Of a stretch of DNA of 64,000 nucleotides, positions 7,541-16,815 are shown piece after piece. The notes beneath the pieces were generated by a model. The model was not told the origin of the DNA. It saw only the letters and a list, made by a program, of their open reading frames with translations, and made no database searches. Position numbers and translations under genes: made by a program. The stretch is from Rhodospirillales bacterium URHD0017. GTDB taxonomy: Bacteria > Pseudomonadota > Alphaproteobacteria > Reyranellales > Reyranellaceae. How positions within the stretch are numbered: the stretch's first letter is position 1; each line of letters starts with the position of its first letter. The stretch lies in contig FODP01000003.1 in the NCBI GenBank assembly GCA_900110395.1, positions 310,001 to 374,000 of the forward strand, in the 5' to 3' direction.

Positions 7541-9895
7541 TCAACGCGTGGGCGTCAGGCCCCACGGGCAGGCGGTGGCGCCGGGAAAGTCCATCCGCCG
7601 GCCCGACGAATCCTGGCACGACACGCCGCCGCCGTAAGTGCTCGCCCGCGGAGTGGCAGGAGCAGGAACAGGCCCAGCGGCCGGCGCCGTTACTGCGCGC
7701 GTCTTCGCGGCGGCCTCGGCCTTCTTGAGATCGTCGTCGTACTTGGCAAGCGCCGGTGCGGCCTCGCTCAGCAGTGCCTGCTGCTGCGCCGCGGTCAGGA
7801 AGCCGGTCGTCGGCTGATTGCGGGCCTTCTGCCAGGCGGTGATCATGTCGCGCGAACGCGCCCCGAAAACGCCGTCGGCGCCGTGGGTATCGAAGCCGAG
7901 CGACGTCAACGCCACCTGCAGCCTTTGACGGTCGAGTTGCGACAGCTTCAGCGCAGTTTCAGCAGCCTCCGCCGCCTTCTGCGCCGCCGCGTCGGCATCG
8001 GCCTTCTGCTTCGCTTCAGCGTCCGCCTTCTGTTTGGCCTCGGCGTCAGCCTTCTTCTTGGCTTCCGCTTCGGACTTCTGCTGGGCATCGGCTTCGGCCT
8101 TCTGCCTGGCTTCGGCATCGGCCTTCTGCTTGGCCTCGGCGTCCGCCTTCTGCTTGGCCTCCGCATCCGCCTTCCGCTTGGCCTCAGCCTCCGCTTTCTG
8201 TCTGGCGTCCGCCTCGGCTTTTTGCCTGGCATCGGCTTCCGCCTTCTGCCTGGCCTCGGCATCCGCCTTTTGTTTCGCCTCAGCCTCCGCCTTCTGTCTG
8301 GCATCGGCTTCCGCCTTCTGCCTGGCGTCCGCGTCGGCCTTTTGCCTGGCTTCGGCCTCCGCCTTCTGCTTGGCCTCGGCGTCAGCTCTTTGCTTCGCCT
8401 CAGCGTCCGCCTTCTGCTTGGCTTCCGCGTCAGCCCTTCGCTTCGCCTCGACTTCTGCCCTCTGCCTGGCCTCAGCGTCTGCCTTCTGTTTCGCCTCGGC
8501 CTCGGCACGCTGCCTGGCTTCCGCCTCGGCCTTCTGCCTCGCCTCGGCTTCGGCCTTTTGCTTGGCTTCCGCTTCGGCCGCGGCCTTCTGCTTGGCCTCG
8601 GCCTCCGTCTTCTGTTGTGCCTCCACTGCGGCCTTCCGCTTGGCCTCCGCTTCCGCATTGGCCGCGTCGCCGACGTCGTCCTGCACGATCGGAGGCGGCG
8701 CAGGCTTGGGCGGGAAGATCAGGTATCCGCCTGCCACACCGACGAGGATTGCCGCCGCCGCGCCGCCATAGAGCGTCAGGCGATTCCTCCCGGCGAACGA
8801 CGCTTTGAACGACGCGACCGACTGAGACGATGCCGACCGGAGCCCGGCGGCCACGGACGCCGCGGCGGAGGTGGCAGCCGCCATCACCGCCGGCGGCTGC
8901 CTATTGTTCGGCGGCGGCGACACGGGTGGAGGCGCGGGTTTGGGCTTCGGTCGAGGCTTTGGTCGCTCGAAGACGGTCTCGTCGCTGACCTGCTGGCTCA
9001 CCCCGGAAAGAATATCGCGCCATTCCGAGATCGTTTGCGGGCGATCCTTGGCCCGCACCGTCAGGCCGACATCGATGCCCTCGAGAATGCCGGGCGAATA
9101 GCCTTCGGGAGAAAGCTTGGCCAGCGGCTCATAGGCGTCGTTGAGCGCACGTTCCAGCGAACTCGGCGGCGCCTTGCCGGTGATCGCATGGTAGAGCGTC
9201 GCCGACAGGCCATAAATGTCGGTCCACGGCCCCTGCTTGTCCGACGTCAGCTGCTCGGCCGCGGCATAGCGCGGCGTGAAGATCGCCGTCATCGCCGCCG
9301 TGCGATCGGCCATCGATGAGCGCGACGCGCCGAAATCAATCAGCGTCGGATTGTTGTTGGCATCGAGGATGACATTGGCGGGCTTGACGTCGCGATGCAG
9401 GAAGCCGGTCTTGTGGACGGCATCGAGTCCGTCGAGCAACCGGTCGAGCATGCGCTGGGTGATCGCGGGCGAGAGCTTGCCGTCGCGCTTCAGGCGCTGC
9501 TCGAGCGTGTCGCCGCGCGCCAGGCCCATGATCATGTAGGCCGTGCCGTTGGCCTCGAGGAAGTCGTAGACGCGGACGACCGCAGGAGCGCCCTCGAGTG
9601 TCGCCAGGATGCGCGCCTCTTCCAGAAAGCGCTCGCGTCCCCAGATGAAGTCTTCGGCAAACTGCGTCGACCGCGGCACGACTGTCGAGCCGTTCTCGCG
9701 CAGTGCCAGCGTCGTCGGCAGATATTCCTTCACTGCGACTTCGCGGCCGAGCGTCGTATCCTTGGCGTAGTAGGTGATGCCGAAACCGCCGTGGCCGAGG
9801 ACTGACAGCAGCTCATAGTTACGCAGCCGTGTTCCGGCCGGTAACGTGCCTCGCAGTTCGTTCGGCTTGGCGTCTGCCTTGGTGCCGGCCGCCAT
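7541..9895 (-). CDS. ppkA: T6SS-linked Ser/Thr protein kinase PpkA with TolA-like and peptidoglycan-binding tail
   Basis: A 784-residue Hanks-type kinase. The kinase domain (about 27-295) has the Gly loop GHGGFG (34-39), Lys56 in VAVKEY, the catalytic HRDVKPAN (167-174) and the metal-binding DFG (187-189). A Pro/Lys linker, one membrane helix (about 373-395) and a long Ala/Glu/Lys/Gln repeat (about 412-640, units like KAEAEAKQ, resembling TolA) follow. A peptidoglycan-binding-1-like domain (about 650-700) and a Cys-containing tail complete it. It should sit in the inner membrane, with the kinase in the cytosol and the tail reaching the cell wall. In T6SS loci PpkA phosphorylates Fha or TssL to switch on assembly. 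It is divergent from clpV. Confidence 0.9.
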   Translation of the reverse strand: MAAGTKADAKPNELRGTLPAGTRLRNYELLSVLGHGGFGITYYAKDTTLGREVAVKEYLPTTLALRENGSTVVPRSTQFAEDFIWGRERFLEEARILATLEGAPAVVRVYDFLEANGTAYMIMGLARGDTLEQRLKRDGKLSPAITQRMLDRLLDGLDAVHKTGFLHRDVKPANVILDANNNPTLIDFGASRSSMADRTAAMTAIFTPRYAAAEQLTSDKQGPWTDIYGLSATLYHAITGKAPPSSLERALNDAYEPLAKLSPEGYSPGILEGIDVGLTVRAKDRPQTISEWRDILSGVSQQVSDETVFERPKPRPKPKPAPPPVSPPPNNRQPPAVMAAATSAAASVAAGLRSASSQSVASFKASFAGRNRLTLYGGAAAAILVGVAGGYLIFPPKPAPPPIVQDDVGDAANAEAEAKRKAAVEAQQKTEAEAKQKAAAEAEAKQKAEAEARQKAEAEARQRAEAEAKQKADAEARQRAEVEAKRRADAEAKQKADAEAKQRADAEAKQKAEAEARQKADADARQKAEADARQKAEAEAKQKADAEARQKAEADARQKAEADARQKAEAEAKRKADAEAKQKADAEAKQKADAEARQKAEADAQQKSEAEAKKKADAEAKQKADAEAKQKADADAAAQKAAEAAETALKLSQLDRQRLQVALTSLGFDTHGADGVFGARSRDMITAWQKARNQPTTGFLTAAQQQALLSEAAPALAKYDDDLKKAEAAAKTRAVTAPAAGPVPAPATPRASTYGGGVSCQDSSGRRMDFPGATACPWGLTPTR

Positions 9896-9947
9896 GCTTG
9901 TCTGACCCTCGGGCGTCGCGGATTGCCAGCGTTGATTTTAGCGCATG

Positions 9948-9961
9948 TTGTGATTTCACAA
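9948..9961. promoter_or_regulatory. Inverted repeat in the ppkA-clpV divergent promoter
   Basis: TTGTGA-TT-TCACAA is a perfect inverted repeat, 52 bp upstream of the ppkA start and 221 bp before clpV. The half-sites look like Crp half-sites, but the 2-bp spacer is too short for the normal Crp box (TGTGA-N6-TCACA). It is a candidate operator for another regulator. Confidence 0.35.
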
Positions 9962-10182
9962 AGCGTCAAGATTGAGGTTGCCTGATCGCATCGCGCTCGC
10001 GTGTGGGGAATCTCACGTACACGCCACTACTTGCACGTTATGACAGGGCCACTACGCTAGTTCCGCCGACGTTCCCGAAAGCCCCGAATCCTCTTGTCGA
10101 CCGGCCAGATGTTGCACGATAGTTGCCCGGGTTCAGTGCGCCGCCGGTCCGACGGAATGACGTCCCAGGGGGATGACAGATA

Positions 10183-12852
10183 GTGCGCCCAATAGAGCTG
10201 AAACCGCTGATCGGACGCCTGAATGACGTGTGCCGCCGCGCACTCGAGGCCGCCGCTGGCGCGACCGCCCTTCGTACTCACTACAATGTCGAGATCGAAC
10301 ATTTCCTGATCGGCCTGCTCGACAAAGCCGATACCGATCTCGCCGCGATCCTGCGCCGGTGGGAGATCGACCCGGCCCGGCTGCTGGCCGACCTGACCCG
10401 GTCGCTCGACCGGATGAAGACCGGCAACTCCCGCGCACCCTCGCTTTCGCCCGATATCCCCGAGATGGTGAAGCAGGCTTGGTTGCTGGCCTCGGTGGAG
10501 CAAGGCGCCAGCCGCGTGCGGTCGGGCCACCTGATGTGGGCATTGCTCGCCGACGACATGCTGGCGCGCCGCGCCATCGGATCGTCGGGCCTTCTGCACG
10601 CCATCCAGCCCGACACGCTCAAGGCCGACTATCTCGCGATTTGCGGCAACACGGTCGAGACGGCGCAGGCCACGACACAGGCCGCCGGCTCGGAGGCAGC
10701 GGGCACCGGATCGGGCGAATCCCGGCCAGGCAGCTCGGCGGCCCTCGACCAGTTCACGATCGACCTCACGGCGCAGGCCAAGGCCGGCAAGATCGACCCG
10801 ATCCTCGGCCGAGACTTCGAGATCCGTCAGATGGTCGACATCCTGACGCGCCGTCGCCAGAACAATCCGATCCTCACCGGCGAGGCGGGCGTCGGCAAGA
10901 CCGCCGTCGTCGAGGGCCTCGCGCTGCGCATCGCGTCGGGCGACGTTCCACCGGCGCTGCGCAACGTTACTTTGCGCACGCTCGATCTTGGCCTGCTGCA
11001 GGCCGGTGCGGGCGTGAAGGGTGAATTCGAGAACCGCCTGAAATCGGTGATCGAGGAGACCAAGTCGAGCCCCAAGCCCATCATCCTGTTCATCGACGAG
11101 GCGCATACGCTGATCGGCGCCGGCGGCCAGGCCGGCCAGAACGATGCCGCCAATCTCCTGAAGCCGGCCCTGGCGCGCGGCGAATTGCGGACGATCGCAG
11201 CGACAACCTGGGCCGAATACAAGAAGTACTTCGAGAAGGACGCCGCCCTCACCCGTCGCTTCCAGCCCGTGAAGGTGGAAGAGCCGAGCGAGAAGATCGC
11301 TGTCGCCATGATCCGCGGCCTCGTATCGACCCTCGAGCTGCATCACAAGGTTCGCATCCTCGACGAAGCGGTGAGCGACGCCGTGCGCCTTTCGGCGCGC
11401 TATATCCCCGCCCGCCAGTTGCCGGACAAGGCCGTCAGCCTGATCGACACCGCCTGCGCCCGCGTGGCGATGAGCCAGAACGCCATACCGGCGCCGATCG
11501 ACGACTGCCAGCGCCGCCTCGGCCTGATCGACACCGAGCTGAAGATCATCGAGCGCGAGACGGCGGCCGGCGCCGACCATGCCAACCGGCACGACGAATT
11601 GACGGCCGAGCGGCAGCGCATCACCGACGAACTGGCCAAGCTGAACGAGCGTTGGGAAGCCGAGCGCGATCTCGTGACCAAGATCGACGCCGTGCGCGCC
11701 AAGATCGAAGCCGCGACGTCGACCACCAGCAACGCCGGAGATGGCGCTGCCAAGAGCGATGGCCAGGCTGAGCGCGCCGAGCTGACCGACCTGTCGGCGC
11801 GCCTGCGCACGCTGCAAGGCGAACAGCCGCTCATCTTCCCCGTGGTCGACGGCCAGGCGATTGCCGCGATCGTCGAGGCGTGGACCGGCATCCCGGCCCG
11901 CCGCATGCAGACCGACGAGATCCGCACCGTGCTCAATCTGCGCGAAGCGATGGAACGCCGGGTCGTCGGCCAAAGCCACGCCCTGGAAGCCGTCGCGCAA
12001 GCGATCCGCACCAGCCGGGCCGGCCTGACCGATCCGCGCCGGCCGGTCGGCGTCTTCCTGTTCGTCGGCACGTCGGGCGTCGGCAAGACGGAGACCGCCC
12101 TCACGCTGGCGCAGCTGCTCTACGGCGGAGAACAAAACGCCACCACCATCAACATGGCGGAGTTCAAGGAGGAACACAAAGTCAGCCTGCTGATGGGCAG
12201 CCCGCCTGGCTATGTCGGCTATGGCGAGGGTGGCGTGCTGACCGAAGCCGTACGTCGACGCCCCTACAGCGTCGTCCTCCTCGATGAAATGGAGAAAGCC
12301 CACTCGGGCGTTCAGGACGTGTTCTACTCGGTCTTCGACAAAGGCAACATGAAGGACGGCGAAGGCCGCGACATCGATTTCAAGAACACTGTCATCATCA
12401 TGACCAGCAACGCTGGTACGGATCTGATCAACAAGCTGTTTGCCGACCCGGAAACGGCGCCGGATGCCGCCGGACTTGCCGACGCGCTGCGGCCGGAGCT
12501 GGCGAAATTCTTCAAGCCGGCCTTTCTCGGACGCGTGACCCTGGTGCCGTATTTCCCGCTGCCCACTGCGATCATCCGCCAGATCGTGACGATGCAACTC
12601 GAACGCATCCGCGCCCGCGTGCGCGACAGCTATCGCGCGACGTTCGATTGGACGCCGGAATTGGTCGATACCATCGCGGCGCGCTGCACGGAAAGCAGCT
12701 CAGGCGCGCGAAACGTCGAGAACATTCTGACGCGCACGCTTCTTCCCGAGTTGTCCGCAGAGGTGCTGGCTCGACTGGCGGACGGCAAGTCGATCGAAAG
12801 CGTCAAAGCCAGCCTCAACACCGACGGGTTGTTTTTCTTTGCCATCAACTAA
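10183..12852 (+). CDS. clpV: T6SS sheath-recycling AAA+ ATPase ClpV (TssH)
   Basis: An 889-residue ClpV that disassembles the contracted TssB/TssC sheath. An N-domain of the TssH type is present (ALEAAAG, RTHYNVEIEHFL), then two AAA+ modules with Walker A motifs GEAGVGKT (233-240) and GTSGVGKT (629-636). Walker B is IILFIDEAHTL in the first and VVLLDEMEKAH in the second, with a coiled middle domain between. The GTG at 10183 is the first start after an in-frame TGA at 10174 and matches the usual N-terminus. hcp follows 50 bp downstream. Confidence 0.96.
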   Translation: MRPIELKPLIGRLNDVCRRALEAAAGATALRTHYNVEIEHFLIGLLDKADTDLAAILRRWEIDPARLLADLTRSLDRMKTGNSRAPSLSPDIPEMVKQAWLLASVEQGASRVRSGHLMWALLADDMLARRAIGSSGLLHAIQPDTLKADYLAICGNTVETAQATTQAAGSEAAGTGSGESRPGSSAALDQFTIDLTAQAKAGKIDPILGRDFEIRQMVDILTRRRQNNPILTGEAGVGKTAVVEGLALRIASGDVPPALRNVTLRTLDLGLLQAGAGVKGEFENRLKSVIEETKSSPKPIILFIDEAHTLIGAGGQAGQNDAANLLKPALARGELRTIAATTWAEYKKYFEKDAALTRRFQPVKVEEPSEKIAVAMIRGLVSTLELHHKVRILDEAVSDAVRLSARYIPARQLPDKAVSLIDTACARVAMSQNAIPAPIDDCQRRLGLIDTELKIIERETAAGADHANRHDELTAERQRITDELAKLNERWEAERDLVTKIDAVRAKIEAATSTTSNAGDGAAKSDGQAERAELTDLSARLRTLQGEQPLIFPVVDGQAIAAIVEAWTGIPARRMQTDEIRTVLNLREAMERRVVGQSHALEAVAQAIRTSRAGLTDPRRPVGVFLFVGTSGVGKTETALTLAQLLYGGEQNATTINMAEFKEEHKVSLLMGSPPGYVGYGEGGVLTEAVRRRPYSVVLLDEMEKAHSGVQDVFYSVFDKGNMKDGEGRDIDFKNTVIIMTSNAGTDLINKLFADPETAPDAAGLADALRPELAKFFKPAFLGRVTLVPYFPLPTAIIRQIVTMQLERIRARVRDSYRATFDWTPELVDTIAARCTESSSGARNVENILTRTLLPELSAEVLARLADGKSIESVKASLNTDGLFFFAIN

Positions 12853-12902
12853 CCGTAAAGGTGTTGATAATCCCCAATGGCTCTCTCCAACGGAGGTCGA
12901 CA

Positions 12903-13379
12903 GTGCCAATCTATATGAAGTTCGGCGGTATCCCTGGTGACGTAACCACTGAAGGGTACAAGGACTGGATCGAGTTGAATTCGTTCCAGTATGGAGTCGG
13001 TCGAGCCGTGAGCAGCGGCGCCGGCGGCAACACGCGCGAGAGTTCAGCGCCCAATATCAGCGAGATTGTCGTCACCAAGCATTTCGACAAGGCGTCGGCC
13101 AAGCTCTACCAGGACTCGGTGGCCGGAACGTTCGACACCAAGGTCGAGATCAAGATGAACACGACCACCAAGACCAAGACCGAAACGTTCCTCACCTTCG
13201 AACTGACGGATTGCGGTGTCAGTAGCTATTCGCTCAGCTCAGGCGGCGACAATCCGATGGAGAGTCTGTCGCTCAACTTCCTCAAGGTCATGGTCACGCC
13301 TACGCCGCTCGACAAGTCGGGCCAGATCAAGAAGGGAGACGTCGTCTCCTACGATCTGCTGGCGATGAAGGCGAGCTGA
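12903..13379 (+). CDS. hcp: T6SS inner-tube protein Hcp (TssD)
   Basis: A 158-residue Hcp, the hexameric ring that forms the tube fired by the sheath. The N-terminus PIYMKFGGIPGDVT, the SEIVVTKHFDKAS core and the MNTTTKTKTETFLTFEL strands are typical, and the length is normal. It starts at a GTG (12903) with a good GGAGG at 12892-12896; a longer frame beginning inside clpV is not needed. There is no effector domain. A strong hairpin at 13414-13436 ends the unit. Confidence 0.96.
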   Translation: MPIYMKFGGIPGDVTTEGYKDWIELNSFQYGVGRAVSSGAGGNTRESSAPNISEIVVTKHFDKASAKLYQDSVAGTFDTKVEIKMNTTTKTKTETFLTFELTDCGVSSYSLSSGGDNPMESLSLNFLKVMVTPTPLDKSGQIKKGDVVSYDLLAMKAS

Positions 13380-13413
13380 CGTACCGACCAGCCACATCTG
13401 CAAATCGAGACAG

Positions 13414-13436
13414 GCCGGTGCCTTCGCGGCACCGGC
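13414..13436. terminator. Hairpin between convergent hcp and tssA
   Basis: GCCGGTGCC (13414-13422) pairs perfectly with GGCACCGGC (13428-13436) around a TTCGC loop. It lies in the 76-bp gap between the ends of two convergent genes and could serve both strands. No long U-run follows. Confidence 0.6.
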
Positions 13437-13455
13437 AATCAGGCTCCGGTATCGC

Positions 13456-14559
13456 CTACTGCTGAGGTTCGGTGGAAGGCGGCTTGATTCCGGCGCTGGT
13501 CAGCAACGCTTGACGCGCTGTCTCGTCTGAAACGAGTTCGGCGACGAGGTCCGGCCAACCAAGCCGGGCGCGCCGCACGGCTTCATCCAGCGTATATCCG
13601 ATCGGCGAGCTTGGCTCGTTGCGCTTGAACCAGGCGGCGATCTCCGACAGCTGGCGCAGGGCCTGCTCGCGCCCGGTGATGCTGCCCGGCGTGGCCGCTG
13701 CGACAGCCGCGCCATCGCCTGGAGTTGCGCTTGTCATCTCGGCTGCTCCATCTGTCGCGTCGGGTGGCGCAAATCGGCGGCAAGTCTCGGCCACGAATTC
13801 CAGCAAGTCCCGCACCCGGTTGGCCGCGGGGCTCGCGTCGCCTGCTTTTTCGTCGAAGGCGCGCTCCATCTCCTTCCACGACGCAAGGGTCTTGGTGATC
13901 AGCTCACGCTGCGCCGACCAATGCGTCGGACCCGCCACGCGCGCTTCCTTCTCCACCTCTTCGAACGGCAGGACGCCGGAGTCGATTCGCTGGGCGCGCC
14001 GTGCCGGGTCGGTGATACCGGAGAGCTCGACCGCCGCCTGGTATTGCCAGAGGCTGAAGGGCGAACCGTCCGGTCGACGAAACAGCGCCACCTTCCGCAG
14101 CGGCTGCATCAATGTTCCGTCGGAGCCCTGGCCGGAGAGCCCCGCCACGGCGGCCACGCGGGTCTCCATGTCGCCCTCTTCCGGCGTCGGGAACAGGCCT
14201 TCCCAATGCCGCTCGACGAGCCCGCCGATGACCGCGGCGCCTGCCATCAGTCCGCGCAGCCCGGCCATCCGCACCAGCGCTTCTGTCAGCCAGGTCGCAA
14301 CTTCCAGATCCTTGGAGGTCGACTTCAAGGCGGCAATGGCCATCGTGGCGACCGGACGCCACAGCGCCGGCACCCCTTCGTCGCCGCCCCCGGTGTCGGC
14401 CTGCCGTTCGGCATCGCGCGCCTGGGCTCGGGCGTCGCGAAGACGGAAGTAGATGGAGGTTGGTGCGAAGTCCTGTCGGAGGTCGACGCCGGTCGGCTGA
14501 TCGCCGGCAAGGGGTGCCAATATCGCCTCGAAGTCGGCTGTCTCAAGTTCCGGGATCAT
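13456..14559 (-). CDS. tssA: T6SS assembly-cap protein TssA (ImpA family)
   Basis: A 367-residue TssA, which recruits the baseplate and primes tail polymerisation. The N-terminal ImpA_N domain is clear (residues about 8-140: PLAGDQPTGVDLRQD, a long helix of DARAQARDAERQ, and LLVAVWLTEALVR-like WLTEALVRM). The C-terminal ~70 residues contain the LRQLSEIAAWFKRNEPSSP helix typical of the short TssA class. It is alone on this strand between hcp and tssB, with its promoter facing that of tssB. Confidence 0.92.
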   Translation of the reverse strand: MIPELETADFEAILAPLAGDQPTGVDLRQDFAPTSIYFRLRDARAQARDAERQADTGGGDEGVPALWRPVATMAIAALKSTSKDLEVATWLTEALVRMAGLRGLMAGAAVIGGLVERHWEGLFPTPEEGDMETRVAAVAGLSGQGSDGTLMQPLRKVALFRRPDGSPFSLWQYQAAVELSGITDPARRAQRIDSGVLPFEEVEKEARVAGPTHWSAQRELITKTLASWKEMERAFDEKAGDASPAANRVRDLLEFVAETCRRFAPPDATDGAAEMTSATPGDGAAVAAATPGSITGREQALRQLSEIAAWFKRNEPSSPIGYTLDEAVRRARLGWPDLVAELVSDETARQALLTSAGIKPPSTEPQQ

Positions 14560-14623
14560 TTTGGAGTCACCTGGGGGACTGGTCGGCTATGATACAAGCC
14601 GCGCTGCGATGTTGAAGGGCCAA

Positions 14624-14638
14624 ACGTTCAGGGAACGT
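14624..14638. promoter_or_regulatory. Inverted repeat in the tssA-tssB divergent promoter
   Basis: ACGTTC-AGG-GAACGT is a perfect 6-bp inverted repeat with a 3-bp spacer, 65 bp upstream of tssA and 114 bp upstream of tssB. It is well placed to control both directions. The binding protein is unknown. Confidence 0.35.
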
Positions 14639-14751
14639 GCTTTTCGCCACCTTCGCGGGCGCCTGAGGCCGCTTATGGTGGCGCCTTGCGGGGCCAACCC
14701 ATGGACGGCCCCACCGGTCCGGAGTAGTCTATAAGTAGGAGGGTTCCTGCG

Positions 14752-15261
14752 ATGAGCTCCAGTATACACGACAAGCTGAATCGTGTGCGCAAACCCCGAG
14801 TGCACATCACCTACGACGTCGAAACCGAAGGCGCGCAGATCCAGCGCGAGCTGCCGTTCGTCGTCGGCATCATGGGCGATTTTTCGGGTGATCCGACGAC
14901 GGCGCTGAAGCCTCTGGCGGATCGAAAGTTCACACAAATCGACCGCGACAACTTCAACGACGTGATGGCCAACATGGCGCCTGGGCTCAAGCTCAAGGTC
15001 GACAACAAGCTTGCCGACGACGGCACGCAGATGAGCGTCGACCTCAAGTTCGGTTCGATGGACGATTTCGATCCGGTGGCGGTCGCCAAGCAGGTCCCCG
15101 CCCTTGCGGCGCTGCTCGAGACCCGCGAGAAGCTGCGCGATCTCATGAGCAAGGCCGACCGGTCCCAGGAACTCGAGAACCTGCTCGAGCAGGTCCTGCG
15201 TTCGGAGAAGGATCTCAAGTCGCTCTCCGGCGAACTCGGCATCAAGAAGGCGGAGGAATAG
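14752..15261 (+). CDS. tssB: T6SS contractile sheath small subunit TssB (VipA)
   Basis: A 169-residue TssB. The diagnostic N-terminal segment [12 protein letters not shown], followed by [13 protein letters not shown], and the C-terminal helix that pairs with TssC are all present. An AGGAGGG ribosome site lies about 10 bases before the ATG. It is the first gene of the main rightward T6SS operon, 3 bp before tssC. TssB/TssC heterodimers form the contractile tail sheath. Confidence 0.96.
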   Translation: MSSSIHDKLNRVRKPRVHITYDVETEGAQIQRELPFVVGIMGDFSGDPTTALKPLADRKFTQIDRDNFNDVMANMAPGLKLKVDNKLADDGTQMSVDLKFGSMDDFDPVAVAKQVPALAALLETREKLRDLMSKADRSQELENLLEQVLRSEKDLKSLSGELGIKKAEE

Positions 15262-15264
15262 GAA

Positions 15265-16758
15265 ATGGCCGACGCAAAGAGCGCGCCCGAGGCTGCCGCC
15301 GCCACCACGACCGAGGCGGCGCCCGGCTTGCTTGATCAGATCCTCACCAACACCAAGCAGACCGAACCCGATCGCGCGCAGGACCTCGTCAAGACGCTCG
15401 TCGAGCAGGCGCTGGCCGGCACCGTCACCTTCGATCGCAACCTCACACGGACGTTCGACAAGGCCGTCAAGGCGATCGACGCCAAGATGTCCGCGCAGCT
15501 CAATGCGATCATTCACGATCCGAAGTTCCTCAAGCTGGAAGGCAGCTGGCGAGGGTTGCACTACCTGGTCCAGAACTCCGAGACCGGCACGGCGCTCAAG
15601 CTGCGCGTGCTCAACATGACCAAGCGCGAGCTCGGCCGCGATCTCAGCCGGGCGATCGAGTTCGATCAGAGCCAGCTGTTCAAGAAGATCTACGAGAACG
15701 AGTTCGGCACGCCTGGCGGCGAGCCTTATGGCGCCCTGATTGGCGACTACGAATGGACCAACCATCCGGACGACCTCGAATCGCTGCGGCTGGTATCCAA
15801 CATCGCGGCCGGCGCCTTCGCGCCGTTCATCTCCGCGGCCGGGGCCGGCATGTTCGGTTTCGACTCGTGGACCGAACTGTCCAGGCCGCGCGATCTCGCC
15901 AAGATCTTCGACACGGTCGAGTTCGCGAAGTGGCGCGCGTTCCGCGACAGCGAGGATTCGCGTTTCGTGAACCTCTGCATGCCGCGCGTGATCGCCCGTC
16001 TGCCCTACGGCAAGAACACCAAGCCGCTCGACGAGTTCGACTACGAGGAAGCACCGATCGATGCCCGCGGCAAGGCGCAGGCGATGGATCATGAGTCCTA
16101 TTGCTGGTCCAACGCGGCATACATCATGGGGGCGCGCCTGACCGATGCCTTTGCCAAGACCGGCTTCTGCACCGCCATCCGCGGCGCGGAGGGCGGCGGC
16201 AAGGTGGAAAACCTGCCGACCCATGTGTTCACGTCGGACGACGGCGACCTCGACGCCAAATGCCCGACGGAGATCGGCATCACCGATCGGCGCGAGTTCG
16301 AACTGTCCAACCAGGGCTTCCTGCCGCTTTGCCACTACAAGAACACTGACTACGCGGTGTTCTTCGGCGGCCAGACGACGCAGAAGCCGAAGAAGTACGA
16401 TCGCCCCGAGGCGACCGCCAATGCCGCCATTTCCGCGCGGCTTCCCTACATCATGGCGACCAGCCGGTTTGCCCATTACCTGAAGGTCATGGGACGCGAC
16501 AAGATCGGCAGCTTCATGGAAGCCAGCAATGTCGAGACCTGGCTCAATCGCTGGATCCAGAACTACGTCAATCCCAACGTCGACGCGGGCCAGGACATGA
16601 AGGCGCGCTTCCCGTTGCGCGAGGCGCGGGTCGAGGTGAAGGAGATTCCCGGCAAGCCTGGCTCCTACAACGCCATCGCCTATCTGCGGCCCTGGCTGCA
16701 GATGGAGGAACTGACCACGAGCTTGCGCATGGTCGCGAGCATTCCCCAGAAGGCCTGA
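15265..16758 (+). CDS. tssC: T6SS contractile sheath large subunit TssC (VipB)
   Basis: A 497-residue TssC with the family landmarks: [42 protein letters not shown] (split conserved block), the [10 protein letters not shown] segment, and the late [12 protein letters not shown] and NWIQNYV-like WIQNYVNPN motifs. The size is normal. It follows tssB by 3 bp. A second, divergent copy comes next, so this one is taken as the canonical sheath subunit because it has the better-conserved core. Confidence 0.95.
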   Translation: MADAKSAPEAAAATTTEAAPGLLDQILTNTKQTEPDRAQDLVKTLVEQALAGTVTFDRNLTRTFDKAVKAIDAKMSAQLNAIIHDPKFLKLEGSWRGLHYLVQNSETGTALKLRVLNMTKRELGRDLSRAIEFDQSQLFKKIYENEFGTPGGEPYGALIGDYEWTNHPDDLESLRLVSNIAAGAFAPFISAAGAGMFGFDSWTELSRPRDLAKIFDTVEFAKWRAFRDSEDSRFVNLCMPRVIARLPYGKNTKPLDEFDYEEAPIDARGKAQAMDHESYCWSNAAYIMGARLTDAFAKTGFCTAIRGAEGGGKVENLPTHVFTSDDGDLDAKCPTEIGITDRREFELSNQGFLPLCHYKNTDYAVFFGGQTTQKPKKYDRPEATANAAISARLPYIMATSRFAHYLKVMGRDKIGSFMEASNVETWLNRWIQNYVNPNVDAGQDMKARFPLREARVEVKEIPGKPGSYNAIAYLRPWLQMEELTTSLRMVASIPQKA

Positions 16759-16815
16759 CCGCCCGAACCTCTTTGACCTGGCACCCGCCGCCATGATGGG
16801 CGGGACCGGCACACC

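Noticed and set aside
8000..8650. Short tandem DNA repeat that might be mistaken for a CRISPR or satellite
   Set aside because: The repeats are in-frame codons for Ala, Glu, Lys and Gln within ppkA, with no unique spacers of constant length.
7529..9319. 596-residue rightward frame with many Leu-Gly repeats, resembling a repeat membrane protein
   Set aside because: It is the antisense of the TolA-like repeat of PpkA, whose kinase motifs show which strand is coding.
9948..9961. Crp-binding site
   Set aside because: The half-sites resemble Crp half-sites, but the 2-bp spacer does not fit Crp; kept only as an unassigned inverted repeat.
10057..12597. 846-residue leftward open frame opposite clpV
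   Set aside because: It is an antisense shadow of a well-supported ClpV gene in GC-rich DNA, with no family motifs of its own.
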